64,000 nt of DNA, taken from the NCBI GenBank assembly GCA_014898415.1, contig RCTD01000025.1:1-64000 (forward strand), read 5' to 3'. The position numbers and the translations under genes are program-made. The notes below the pieces were generated by a model that was given only the letters and a program-made list of their open reading frames with translations, was not told the DNA's origin and made no database searches. The DNA comes from Stromatinia cepivora (taxonomy: Eukaryota > Ascomycota > Leotiomycetes > Helotiales > Sclerotiniaceae). This document shows positions 34,648 to 47,188 of this stretch, piece after piece (within the stretch, counting starts at the first letter, position 1; each line of letters starts with the position of its first letter).

Positions 34648-36192
34648 CTATCTCTCCACCCTCCCCACAAACCCCCTTTCCAAAACCCCCACCAACTCAT
34701 CCAATCTCCTCACCACCAAATCCGTACACTCATGTTCCCACAACTGCCCATTAACACTGTTCCCCAAAAGCACCGTTGCGGCTCCCGCCGCAAACCCAGC
34801 TTTCATATCATCAATCGAATCGCCCACCATAATCGTATCGGCAGGATCGACATTCCATTCCTTCGCGATATGGAGAATTCCCGCGGGATGAGGTTTTGGA
34901 GGTCGGAATTCGCGGGTTATGATGGGCGAGAAGGGGGTTTGTGGGAGGTGGGTTGTTAGGAGGTGGTGGACGGGGGGTGGATGGTTGCGTGTTAGGATTG
35001 CGAGGGGGAGGGTGGGTGTGAGGGTTGCGAGGTAGGTGAAGAGGGTTTGGAGACCTGGGGTTTGGTTGTTTGTTAGTTTAGGAGGGGGGATTGGTGAAGG
35101 AGAAAGGGGGAAATTACCAGGTTGGGGAACTTGGGTGAGCATGGCTTCGCGTTCTATAGTGCGGATTTTCTCATGAGCGGCTTCTTGATCGGAGACAGGA
35201 AGGGAGTAGATGTGGTCGAGGATATCGATGGTTTTGTCTATTCCAAGAGCGTTACGCATTTGACCGAACCTATGGTGGGTGTTAGGAAGGAATGGCAATG
35301 GATGCTGGTATGTGCTGGAGTTCAAAGGAGTGTGTCGTATAATACGTACATGTAGGTCTGCGGCTCACTGTTGATAAGTTAGTCATAGGGCTTGAGAGAA
35401 AGCACTTGATTAATATGGTGATTATAATAGAAAGTCTTTGTAGCGTGTGAAAGGGTGCTACAGAATTTACTTATTCTAGATGCAGATACTGGCATGAGCT
35501 TAAAAATACCATGAGTGACTCCTCATCGGTAAACCCCTCTTTGCAACCACATCAAGAAATACATGATTCAAGCACCCCTATCCAAGACATTCAATCCTCC
35601 TGTTTCATGAAATGAAGTCTAACAACTTGCCAGACTCTATTCGCCAGACTCTAGTCTTCAGACTGCACTATAAAAACAACCCTCCCAAACATACAAGCAA
35701 ACCCGATCACCATTCCTCATCTCTCATCTGACTTCGCCCGTTTCGAAACTTCGAGCAAAGAAAGCAGGGCTTTACCCCGATCACATATCTTCATCTCTTC
35801 TCTCCAGATAATCCCGATATTCCTTTCCAATCCCCACAATACCATAAAATAAAACCCGAACTCAAGAAACAAAAAATTCAACAAAAGTCTACTCACCACA
35901 AAGTCCCATCCATATCAAAAATAATTCCTTTCAATGTCCTCACACCTTCTACCTTCTCTATCCCGATCTCCCCATCTTTCCCCAACGGAGCGAATCGTCT
36001 CACTCCCTTCATATCTCCTGCAGCTGCATCTAATGGTCGTGTTGTCATACTGAAGGTCCCCTCACAGCGACTACCAGTACCTATACTCAAAGAGCCCGTG
36101 AGACGTATATCGGCGGAACGAATTTTCCTCCTAACAATTGATCTAGGTGTAAACTTAAGTATTGAAGAGAAGTGATTGGGAAGGATATTCAT
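34648..36192 (-). CDS. HAD-superfamily hydrolase (290 aa)
   Basis: Probable phosphatase of the haloacid dehalogenase superfamily. Four exons: 35897-36192, an 18-nt exon at 35350-35367, 35118-35269 and 34648-35054. Introns are 529, 80 and 63 bp. Joining them restores FDMDGTLCEPQTYMFGQM then RNALGIDKTIDILDHI, so the micro-exon supplies CEPQTYM-region residues right after the catalytic loop. Motif I is D93-x-D95 in IIFDMDGTL. Motif II is AILTRN. The conserved Lys lies in FRPPKPHP. Motif IV is MVGDSIDDMKAG. The first ~45 residues are basic and could be a mitochondrial peptide; an alternative start is Met49 (36048). The substrate is unknown. A 63-bp in-frame intron lies between the third and fourth exons, so retention would not shift the frame. 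Confidence 0.87.
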
Positions 36193-36839
36193 CGTATTTA
36201 CCAAAAAAGATGGTTGGAGGTTATGTATGATCTTCCTCGCTCAAATATGGAAGTGGCGGAGGTGGGGTTGACATGTAACCCCACTACAAATATCTTCTCA
36301 CAACTCACATTTTCGATTAATACGTCGAACATCACATATCAAATCTGCCCAATACCATGTATGTATAGAATATACCTCGAATTCAATCTCAATCTTAAGA
36401 TTTTCATCTATGTATCTTCACTAGTTAGCTTTAGTGCTTTAAGGTGATCTACAATCAAGAGAAGTTATAACTTAATTGCCAAGTGTGCATAGAATATATT
36501 CATTCATTTGGTCTTGTTTCATAAGTACATATCTGCACGTTTGGAATATATTGTATGATGTCCCACGACTGCAAGGCCGCGTTGAATTGACTTGGCTCGT
36601 CCTGAGATCTAGGAAATGAACCCACGCCAAAGAAAAATCAAAAACTTCGAAAAATCCAGCCATCTGCCTTATGTATTTACAGTTTCATAGCCATTCAAAT
36701 TGAGCGACTTGTATCTTTAGGTCTTAGCCAGTCCAAATGCTCTTATGCTGCAGTAACAGCGTCAGAGTGTCTCAATTCACAAGTTTAATAAAAACTGGTT
36801 CGTATTGGACTTTATAGGCCGTAGTCTCTTCCCCTCGAA
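36193..36839. other. Intergenic spacer
   Basis: About 650 bp holding the promoter of the HAD gene and the 3' flank of the small membrane gene. No gene is seen. Confidence 0.5.
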
Positions 36840-37319
36840 CTAAATGCTCTCCTCGCTATCGAAACTCTCAACTTCTCCCCCACCAACGGGCACGACAGTA
36901 GGTGCAGCAGCTACAACAACAGGTACTCCAGGATTTGCTCTCTCCATATCCACCATCTCATTTCCATCCTCAACCTCGCCTCCATCACCTCCACCCCCAT
37001 TATCTCCACGAACACGTAAAACTCCCCCCAAAACGTAACCAAAAACAGCAGCAAAGACCCAACCAAAAGGATACCAAATCGCACCCAAAACAACATATGC
37101 ATTTTCCCGAAAACGTCTCGAGCCTAAACAGCCAATGAACTTTACAAAAATCAGTTCTATATAGCAAATATGAGAGTAGATCTTAGAAAGCTGTCATAAG
37201 AAAGCTACAAATAGTTCGACATTAACTGAAGGATATGTACATACCGAAAGACCCATGATAATCGCCCATATTACTCCACCCGTTTCTAACTTAAGCATAT
37301 TCAGATCCGTCAGCGTCAT
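36840..37319 (-). CDS. Small two-pass membrane protein (124 aa)
   Basis: Two exons, 37245-37319 and 36840-37139, around a 105-bp intron (GTATGT donor, TGTAAAG acceptor). The joined start is MTLTDLNMLKLETGGVIWAI followed by IMGLSFIGCLGSRRF. Two hydrophobic helices are evident (GGVIWAIIMGLSFIGCLG and VLGAIWYPFGWVFAAVFGYV). The C-terminal 50 residues are Gly/acidic/Pro-Val-rich and probably disordered. I cannot name a family. A later acceptor (GTTTAG) would put the second exon in another frame, with a less membrane-like product. Confidence 0.65.
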
Positions 37320-39454
37320 GATTTATATTGTGCTATTGAAACTTTGCTGTATTTGAGGATTCTCATGAAGTTTCTGGAGGATTTTTCGTTGGTTTTAGAC
37401 AAATCTTTTTTAACAAGAATTTGTTTCATCTATTCTATCTATCTATCCAGGTGTTCTATTCTACATACGCAACTACAGGCGATATTCAAGGCGGAAATGA
37501 AGTAAACATCCATCCCGCTTCTTGCCTTCTAGCGTGAATTGTTACCTTGTAGGTTTGTAATGGATGTTTTTGCCGTTGGCTGCGGCTTGTGAGTCATCTC
37601 AGGTTTATTTGCATGATATACATAGATGTTATCCTGAGCTTAGGACTCTTACAAAGGAAAATATTAAATATAATGAACCAAATAGTGTTGATTTTAACAA
37701 ACATCTACTCAATTACAAGGGGTTGGTTTCCAAGTGGTTGTCCGAAGCGAAGGAAAAGGAGAAGGATCTTCCTATATAGTTCAAAAAATAACAAACATTA
37801 CTTCCTACCCCATACCTTTGATCTCAAAGAAAGTAAACAGACCTTAAAATTTCCCCAATCAGTCAATCACTCAATAACAAAAAGAACTTATGAAGTAACC
37901 AACATGAAAATTAAATCAAAGCCATCCATCACCTATCAATCCTCTCCATATCAATCTGTAAGTTACAATCTTTTCAAAGAGCACAAACTTCTACCCAAAA
38001 CAAGTCAAGTAACTTGAAAATATAAAACCATAAACCATACCCAAAAAAACCAAAAAACAAAAAACAAAAAAGCTACATAGAAACACCAAATATCTCGATC
38101 TAAATCATATTAATCTCCGGGTTAAAGATACTAGCTTGAATCCAATGTCCATGTAGCTAGTAGCAGGAAATATATCCCCGGTGGAAATCAGTATCGAAAT
38201 AAGATCTTAATATGATATATACAGTAACAGCTAGCTAGTTAATCAACTTGCCACTGCCAATTCGTATATAAATAATACGTACCTCTCTCTCTCCCCCCCT
38301 ATATAAATATAGCAAGATCAAATTCCTATCACCAACTACCGACCTATTATTTTACCCGGGGTAATATCAATTTTCTCCTTCTCCTTTTCGTAGGATGAGA
38401 AGAGGCAGCATATATAAACACTACCTAGTATTACTATTCATTATTTTCAAAGTTAAAAGTGCAATATTATAGCTCTAATAATTAATAAACTTTTTATTAT
38501 CCATTTATTTCATAATCTTTCAAAATAAACTCCCCATTCTTCAAAATCCATTATGCCAATTCCGGAGAAAACTGTATGCTGTAAGAAAATATCGAGGTTC
38601 CGTTCTGGTGAGGTATTTCTTCTAGTTGCTTGATTAGTTGGTTAGTTGATTTGAAGAAATATGAAACATAAAATATGGAACTTCTCAAGCAACTAAGTAT
38701 CGATGCTATGCTATTCTAAACTACATACCTAGGTATTCGATCTACAGTAAGTGCATTTGTATATTTTAGCATGCTGTACAAGTCTTACGTGTAGAATTGA
38801 TGGGGAGGAGATGGGGTGAGGGAAGAGAAGAAAAAGAAAGAAAAAAATGGAGCGTGTAATATATGGACCGTTAAACACATAATAACATGTATAGAATAGT
38901 TAGGTTACTAATACCTACCTACCTACCTATCTACTCACATTCCACCAACCCAAACTCATCTATCCATCCTTCTCAAATACGCATCAGGAATCTCAACCAC
39001 AATCAACCACTCACTAACAACCAAGATTCAAATACGAGTACAGAGACAAACAATATATTCTTCAGAGTAATATAATAAAACGCCCTACAACACGAGTCCC
39101 GAGAGTCTGTTTACTACAGTAGCTAGCTATATTCCTTTCTTCTGTATTTTCATTCATTCATTCCTCCACCCATCGATTCATCCACATCATTCGGATCCGC
39201 GGAATACAAACCATGCTACCTACACTATATCAACAGCCCTACTTGATACAAAGAAGATTCTCCACATTCATAGACAAGACATACAATATGAAGATTTAAG
39301 ACGAAGCCAGCTAGGGGATTCGTTGTCAAATCAGATATGTCTCTTGGTTGTAAGTTTGATGAATACGATACGCCGAAAAAAAGATGCTCTTCGCTTCACA
39401 ATGATATGAGAAATTTGTGTAAACATGTCAATGCACTATGTTGAGATTAGAATT
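37320..39454. other. Long intergenic region (2.1 kb)
   Basis: It holds the promoter of the small membrane gene and the 3' flank of the MAPKK gene. It is AT-rich with scattered poly-A and CT runs. Open frames near 37560-38020 and 38887-39075 lack coding character. No RNA gene is recognised. Confidence 0.5.
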
Positions 39455-41190
39455 TTATGCGCCTTGGGCTGCATAACCCGAACCGTATAAGCCATTGCCA
39501 AAGGTTGCTTGGCGTCGACTTTCTTTATGGCTGTTATCTTCGGATTGTTTTCTAGGTGGTGGTGGTGGTAAGGGTCCTGCTGGAGCTGGACGCATTGGAA
39601 GAGTCGTGTTGAAATTTGGTCCAGTTGTGCTTGAAGAACCATTACCATCGTGTGGGTCAGGTGCATTCAGTGCGGCAAGTTTCGGTATCGAATTGGTGGT
39701 GCTGCCTCTTACAGGTAGACCGGGATGGAAACCTACACCTCCTCGACCCGAAATACTGCCGTTCTTGGTAGGAGAACGAGATCTTTGGTGATGGCTTTCG
39801 TTGTATTGCGGAGAAGTTATCGCCGAACGTATATCGGCATTTTTTATGGGAATGTCTCCAGATGTAGGGGTTTGTGAAGCATTTGGTGAATCATCGCCGC
39901 GTAAAACATCTCTACTGGCTGGTGATAACTGAGGTGCAAGATGTGACTTGCGATTGTCTCTCTCTAACATGCTGACAGCCCACTCTCGAAGATCCACGGG
40001 GGTTCGCTTGGCAGCTTGGACGAAAGGTTCACGCTCCTATAGGATCTGTTAGTATATTAATCTAAACGTTGATGTTAGAAAAATGCAACTTACGTAAAGC
40101 TCTTGAGGTGTGGGTCTCTCTTCTGGTGTTTTAGACATGCATTTCTGGATCATATCTTCGAGAATTTGAGGGAAAGCTTCGCTTTTTGGTAGTCTTGGCG
40201 CAGGTTCATAAACAATTTGTTGGAGAAGATCAAGAATACCAGATGGTGCACCATCTCCATCAGATAAGTGCTCACTAGCATCAAAAGGAAACTTTCCAAT
40301 TGCCAGCTCCATAATGGCGAGACCAAAACTCCATACATCAGACTTCACAGTGTATTTTTGTCCTTGAATTCGTTCTGGCGCCATATATGTCGATGTTCCA
40401 ACAAAGGTATCTGCCACTGAGTTGACCAACTCTCCTGAGACACCAAAATCACATAGCTTAATCTGACCCTTTGAATTCACCAAGATATTGGATGGTTTAA
40501 TATCTCGATGCATGATATGATGTTTGATGTAGAGATATGTGAGGCCTCCTAAGGTAGCTTCTGCGATCTTTCCTAGGACATCGACTCGAACTGGACCGAA
40601 ATGTGTAGAGATTCTATCTAAAGAACTGACAACAAGTTAGCTCCAGCATTCTAACCATATAGAGATCTTCAAGTAATCATACCCAACATCCATATATTCC
40701 ATACACATAATAACATCATTGTTATCGCTCAAAAATGCACCATAAAAGTTGACGATATATTCCGAATTACAGTCGTACATAATTTGTAGTTCTCGAACGA
40801 TTCGACGACGCATTTCCTTCTTAGCTTCGACATGAATAACCTATGTTTGCATAAGCGGCTGTCTGAGGGTTAGGTCCTCGGGAGTTTGTGCCAGCATACC
40901 TTTCTTGCCATTACCGTGCCTGTAGCCATATGTCTGACTTTGCTGACAGTTCCTCCATTTCCATGACCGAGGTCTTTTAATACTTCCAGATCCTCTCTCT
41001 TTAAGTCTAACTTGTATTCGATTCCAATTTCTAACTGTGCAGTCTGCCTGCTACTTTCATTGCTAATTCCACCAGGAATCTGTAAATCGCCCTCGGATGG
41101 TGCCACAACCCGAGGTGGGGGTGCATTCAATGCCAGACCTTTTACATTCTTCCTCTTCAATGTGCGCACCGAACCAATACCGTCCGACAT
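39455..41190 (-). CDS. STE7: Ste7-type MAP kinase kinase (520 aa)
   Basis: MAPKK of the Fus3/Kss1-type cascade, which in plant-pathogenic ascomycetes controls infection structures and fusion. Five-part gene read as four exons: 40900-41190, 40683-40840, 40094-40625 and 39455-40036; introns are 56-59 bp. A basic-then-hydrophobic MAPK docking motif lies at residues 12-21 (KRKNVKGLAL). The glycine loop is GHGNGGTV (75-82), the ATP Lys is K97, the catalytic loop is HRDIK (189-193) and DFG is 209-211. The activating sites S219 and T223 lie in NSVADTFVGTSTYMAPE. The 190-residue tail is disordered and Pro-rich (LPPPPPRK). The family assignment rests on the kinase core, which matches Ste7/MEK-2 rather than Mkk1 or Pbs2. 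It is divergent from SPT6. Confidence 0.9.
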
Positions 41191-42799
41191 TTTGTAAGGT
41201 TGGACTGAAAGCTAACAGTAATGAAAGATGTCGAGATGAGACGATTTTTAAGAGTTGCGCAAAGATATGTGGTTGATTTTCCCAGTCGGCGCTTGAGGAA
41301 GGTACTCTCTGCACGAGCGTATGAGTTGTGAGCAAGAAGTTAAATGCAATGATAATGAGTGAATGAATAGGTATTTGGTGAATCCTTTCAACCCCTATTA
41401 TGGATGATTATTCGAAGTAGACGAAATAATCAGGAGTTCGAATAAAGTAGATAGGATAATTTACTTGTCGTCGAGGATTATAGGATTTGGTGGAGGGACA
41501 CAGTGAAAGCGGGACATTCGTTTGAGTTTGGCGCTATGGCAAATACTACTGTAATAAGAGCGTGGAGGCGCGGTTGGAGAGAAAATCGGGAAATATAGTC
41601 TGGGAAATTGGAACAATGAAAATGTACCCAAGTGGTGTTTTAAAAAAAAAATATTAAAATGTCTCTTACCCCTTAAATGATTGAGATTGTATTGGCCAGT
41701 CTTTCGGGAGGGGAGTTGATATTTTAGCTAATAAGCCGTCCAATATATATATATATATACATATGTATACATAATACAAAATATTATTGGTTCTGTTATC
41801 TTTGTGTAGTTGAAGCTATTCGTTCGTGCTTGTCTCATCATATCTTAAAGCCTCTAACAGAAAACTTTGCATTGGGCATTATTTGGTAGGCGCGTTTGCT
41901 GTTTGAACGAATGAGAATCTAAAGAAAGCTTGGGGGCCAAATGTTGGAGACCGAAGACCAAGGAGACTTGACTGATTTGAAGCATGAAGCGCTCTGCTGG
42001 AATATAACCCCACTGATCGTTGATTTCCATACGGAGTACAGGTTGATTGATTCATTTGCCGGACCTGTTGATAGGTAGGTAGGTAGTGACTGACTGCTTT
42101 ACAAATTACCTAGCTCCACTGGGAATCTTGTAAGTCTTACTATCTTGTACCTGAAGCCATTAGGTATTCTTCCTACAGACACATCGGGCAGCTCTTGGTT
42201 CGGTCAGACATGCATCAAACAACATGTGTACAAGGATATTGGATTTTGATCTTATATCTGAATTTGGGAGAGTAAGTTTACTACGTCGGTAGGTAGGTAC
42301 CTTTAGATACAGCTAACAACTCTTTTGAGGGAATGATTGATATCCTGTATTCATAAGGAAAGCTTCCCTTAGGTCGACCTGGTGATTGATTCCAAATGTT
42401 ATATTCTATTATGAACTTATCGACATTGATTGAACTTATCGACATTGATTGTAGCAGTGCAATTGTAAGATTACCTAACTTGCATTGTTATTGTGGCTAG
42501 AACCTGACTAGAATGACGGAAGCTATGCCGAATTAGAGACAAGTGTGGCGCTTGTAGCCTTAAATTCGTGGTGGTTGATCACCAGCCTCACTTTCGGACT
42601 AATTGAACTCCCAGTCGCGAGAACTAAAAGGCTGCCAAAAAGTTGTCAAAGGCCAATCTTTCAACTTTATTTCAGCTTTCACTACAAACTTTTTACACAA
42701 AAAATCACAATTGCTTTGTATGCGGCAATTGTGACCTCGTAGTCTTCATTCTTTCCCTCAACAATTACTAGAAAAAAGTTAGCAAAGGACACCGCAATC
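41191..42799. promoter_or_regulatory. Divergent upstream region of MAPKK and SPT6
   Basis: A 1.6-kb region between outward-facing genes. It includes GTAG/GATAG runs near 42066-42084 and 42290, a TATATA run near 41742 and a 19-bp direct duplication. No coding region is seen. Confidence 0.5.
42412..42449. repeat. Perfect 19-bp tandem duplication
   Basis: TGAACTTATCGACATTGAT occurs twice in direct succession, about 350 bp before the SPT6 start. Confidence 0.9.
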
Positions 42800-45700
42800 A
42801 TGAGTATGCGCGATCTGATTGACGGTGACGTCGAGGTTGATGAAGAGGAACTTGATGAGGAATTTGATGAGGAAACTGGCGAAGCTCGCTCTGCAGAGCC
42901 GCGACGACGGAATGAAGGCTTGGAGGATGACTCGAGTGAGGAGGAAGATGATGATGATGAGGAGGCAGCTCGTGCGGTATTTGGCTCTACTACTGAAGCC
43001 ATTATTTGCGCGTCATCACTGACACATTGCTAGATTCGGGAAGGTTTTATTGTAGATGAAGATGAAGAAGATGATGATGATGCGAGAAGTAGACGTCGCC
43101 GCAGAGAAAAGAAACGCCGAAGAGAGCAACGTGAAGAGGAGGGTCTGGATGACGAAGATTTGGATCTCATCGGAGAAGCAAATCCAGAGTGGGAGAGGAA
43201 GACAACACAACAGGTTGGTTACATTTGATTCTACCTAATTACTAAGCTAATATTCATGCAGCCAAAGTTTAAGCGTCTTAAGCGTGGCCACCGAGACGAT
43301 AACGAACATGACCGGGAGCGCGGCCTGGACCAAATCTTCTCTGACGATGAAGAACAAGACGCACCTCTCGAGTACGATCGGTCTTTCGCACGCCCAGACC
43401 ATCGCATTGATGAATTCGCAGACTTCATCGAGGAAGATGAACTGGAGGATGATGAAAGAGATAGACTTGCTGAGGAAAGAGAGGTGGCTCGTCCAAGAGA
43501 GAAGGGTTACGTTGGTGGTGCGGAAACAGCAGGTCTCGATAAGGATGCTTTGGATGATATGGAAGCTATCTTTGGAAACGGTGAGGATTACGATTGGGCT
43601 CTCGCTTTGGAAGATGAAGCCGAAGCAGCGGAAGCTGGCGACCAGAATCTTGAACTAAAGGATGTCTTTGAACCTTCACAGCTCTCAGAGAAGCTACTTA
43701 CGGATGAGGATAACTTCATTCGGTACTCTGATGAACCGGAACGATTCCAGCTCGATCGCAAACCTTATAAACATTTACAAATTAACGACGAACAGTTCAA
43801 GGAGGAAGCTCGATGGATCACAAGTCTCATTTGGCCGAAAAAGAACTTCAATTCAGATATGCAAGCGCCATTCACCAAAGCTATCAGCAAAGTCTTAGAG
43901 TTCTTTGTTGTGGACGAGGTCGAAGTTCCTTACGTGTTTCAGCATCGAAAGGATTATCTTATTCATGCCAGGAAGAGTAAAACACGATCGGATCCTAATA
44001 ACCCAGATGCGCCCGACTACGAAGTAACTGCGGACAAGCTCTTGAATCAAGACGACCTCTGGCGCATTTTAGAACTCGACTTGAAGTTTAGGGCACTGAT
44101 CGAGAAGCGAAATGTTCTTGAAAAGACTTATGACAACCTGAAGTTGGCCGTCGGTATCAGTGATGCAACCTTTGAGAAAATGATACCGGATGCTCAGACT
44201 ATGGAAGAGCTTCAGGATATTCAGGATTACCTTTATTTCCAATACTCCTCAGAAATCAAGTCTTTGCAAGATTCCAATGGTGAAGTCAAAGAAAAACGAG
44301 CCGGAAACAAAGCATCAAGATTCGATCGTATACGCAAGAGTAGGGCTTACCAACTTGTACGAGCATATGGAATTACGGCCGATGAGATTGCCGGAAATCT
44401 TCTATTGGAAGGCCGCAAGAAATATACAGAGGATCCTCCCTTGAGCCCAATTGATCTTGCCGACACCCTGACTAGCTCAGATGATTTCACCACAGGCGAA
44501 GCTGTTTTGAACGCAGCACGAAGCTTATTTGCCGAGGAACTTTTTATGAGCCCGAAGATGCGCCAGCATTTTAGGAAACATCATTACATGGGAGGACTTG
44601 TCAGCTGTGCTAGAACGGACAAAGGTTTAAAAAAGATTGATGAACAACACCCATACTATGAACTCAAATACCTCAAGAATCAAACTTTTAACGACATCGC
44701 GAGCAAGCCTGAAATGTTCTTAAAGATGTTGAAAGCCGAGGAAGAAGGTTTGCTAGAGGTTCGAGTATCTCTCCAAAGCGAGCGAGATTTCCGACGACAA
44801 CTTTTTGGAGAGTTTAGATCTGATAACTACAGTGAGGTCGCTGATGCTTGGAACGACGAAAGACAAAAAGTCCTTGACATGGCATTCTCAAAACTCGAAA
44901 GGACTATCACTAAAGGAGTGAAAGAAAGCATGCGAACAGAATGCCAAGATTCTATCCTTAAAATTTGTCGAGAAGAATACTCAAGAAAACTTGATCAGGC
45001 GCCATACAAGCCAAGAGGCATGGTTTTGGGTACTATTCCTCGAGTACTTGCTTTATCTAATGGCAACGGTGACCCTAATCGTGATGCCGTATGCTGGGCG
45101 TATGTTGAAGAAGACGGTCGAGTTTTGGACCACGGAAAGTTTGACAATCTTTCAAGAGACCATAGAGCTAGAGAAGCATTTGTTGAATTGGTACGCAACA
45201 AGAAACCCGATGCTCTTGGAATCAGCGGTTTCTCTGTCGAGACTCATAAGCTTGTATCAAGTCTCAAAGAATTGGTGCAGGAACACTCACTGCGAGGGAA
45301 TGAGTTTGAGGATGAAAGTGGCGAGGATCGAACTGAGCCTCTAGACATTATTGTCGTGAACGATGAAGTGGCCCGACTATATAAGGACAGCCCAAGAGCC
45401 GCTGTTGATCACCCTGCATTTGCACCACTCGCCAGGTATTGTGTTGGTTTGGCTAAATATCTCCAGAACCCAATGAAGGAGTATGCAGCCCTTGGGAGGG
45501 ATATTGTTTCATTATCTTTCCACCCATGCCAACAGTTGTTACCCGAGGATAAACTTCGAAGGCAATTGGAAACTGCGATGGTGGATATGGTCAATCTTTG
45601 TGGAGTCAATATCAACGAAGCGGTCAATGACGCCTATACAGCAAACCTTTTGCCTTTCATCTGTGGTCTTGGTCCTCGAAAGGCTACCGCTGTCCTTAAA

Positions 45701-47188
45701 TCTATCAATGCCAACGGTGGTGTGGTTAACACTCGCGAGGAGCTCGTTGGTGATCCAGATAACAACAAGCTACCCGTCGTAGGTCCCCGAGTGTGGAACA
45801 ACTGTGCCAGTTTCCTTTACATGGAGTATGACAGCGCAAATCCCGCTTCTGACTATCTCGACAATACTCGTGTGCACCCAGAGGACTACGAACTTGGTAG
45901 GAAGATGGCAGCTGATGCACTAGAGCTTGACGAAGAAGATGTAAAGGCAGAAGTGGATGAGGGAGGGCCAGGGGCTATCGTCCGCAAGCTCATCAAGGAT
46001 GACGAGCAGGAGAAAGTGAACGACCTAATTCTTGAAGAGTATGCCGATCAATTAGAGAGGAATTACAATCAACGCAAACGCGCGACACTCGAGACTATTC
46101 GTGCTGAATTGTTACAGCCATATGAAGAACTCCGACGCAACTTTGGCACGTTGACGGACGATGAAATTTTCACCATGCTGACTGGAGAAACTCATGAGTC
46201 GTTATGCGAAGGCATGATCGTATCTGTGAACATCAGAGTGGCAAAGGATGACTTCATCATCGCTAAGCTGGATTCTGGCATTGAAGGTCGTGTCGAGAAA
46301 GACGATGGTTCAGATAACCCCAATGCCTCTCTTCATCGTCTATTCTCTGTTGGCCAAACTGCTCAAGCCAAACTTCTCGACGTTGACCGACGAAATTTTG
46401 CTGCCAGACTATCACTTCGCGAGTCACAAATGCGACCATACAGGAAACGCATCGATCGCGATATAGGTACTTGGGACTCACTTCAAGAGCAGAAGGACAG
46501 GGAAGAGCTTCGCGAAAAGGATAAGGCCACAGGCCGCGTTCAGCGAGTTGTTAAGCACCCTCTCTTTAGACCATTCAATGCCACGCAGGCTGAAGAATAC
46601 CTCGGTTCACAAGCTCCTGGCGATGCCGTCATTCGTCCTTCGTCCAAAGGAAATGATCATTTGGCAGTTACGTGGAAAGTTGCTGATGGTGTGTACCAGC
46701 ATCTTGATGTCTTGGAGTTACAAAAGGAGAATGAGTTCTCGGTTGGACGACAGTTGAGAATTGGCAACAAATACAACTATAGTGATCTTGATGAATTGAT
46801 CGTAGATCATGTTAAGGCCATGTCCAAGAAGGTCGAAGAGATGATGCTGCATGAGAAATTCCAAAAGGGCAGCAGGGCCGACACAGGTAAGACTTGTTCA
46901 TATTAACTCACGAAATAGTAAATGTACTGACTTCATTTTCTAGAACGTTGGTTGACGACCTACACTGAGGCCAACCCTAAGCGATCTGTGTATGCCTTTT
47001 GTCTCGATACAAGACATCCTGGGTATTTCCATCTTTGCTTCAAAGCTGGCCAACAAGCGCGCGTCAATTCATGGGCCGTACGGATCGTTCCTAATGCTTT
47101 CGAATTATTAAAGAGTCCATATCCCGATATGAAGGCTTTGTGTAATGGATTCAAACTGCGCCACACTGCGGAAATGAACCGGAGATGA
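42800..47188 (+). CDS. SPT6: Transcription elongation factor Spt6 (1408 aa)
   Basis: Histone chaperone and elongation factor that travels with RNA polymerase II. Four exons: 42800-42976, 43034-43213, 43262-46886 and 46944-47188. The N-terminal 200 residues are highly acidic with basic patches, as in all Spt6. Next come the Tex-like core, a YqgF/RNase H-like domain near residues 700-810 ([20 protein letters not shown]), and a helix-hairpin-helix region near 910 ([17 protein letters not shown]). An S1 domain lies near 1096-1170 ([20 protein letters not shown]). Tandem SH2 domains at the C-terminus begin [16 protein letters not shown] and are completed by the last exon ([19 protein letters not shown]). 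Length matches yeast Spt6 (1451 aa). Confidence 0.96.

Noticed and set aside
26028..37319. Possible metabolic gene cluster (aldehyde dehydrogenase, oxalate decarboxylase, HAD hydrolase)
   Set aside because: The genes are interleaved with housekeeping genes (mS35, ALG13), and no core synthase, transporter or pathway regulator is present.
37564..38017. Overlapping plus-strand frames in the 2.1-kb spacer
   Set aside because: Lys/Ser/Asn-rich chance frames without domain, start context or intron evidence.
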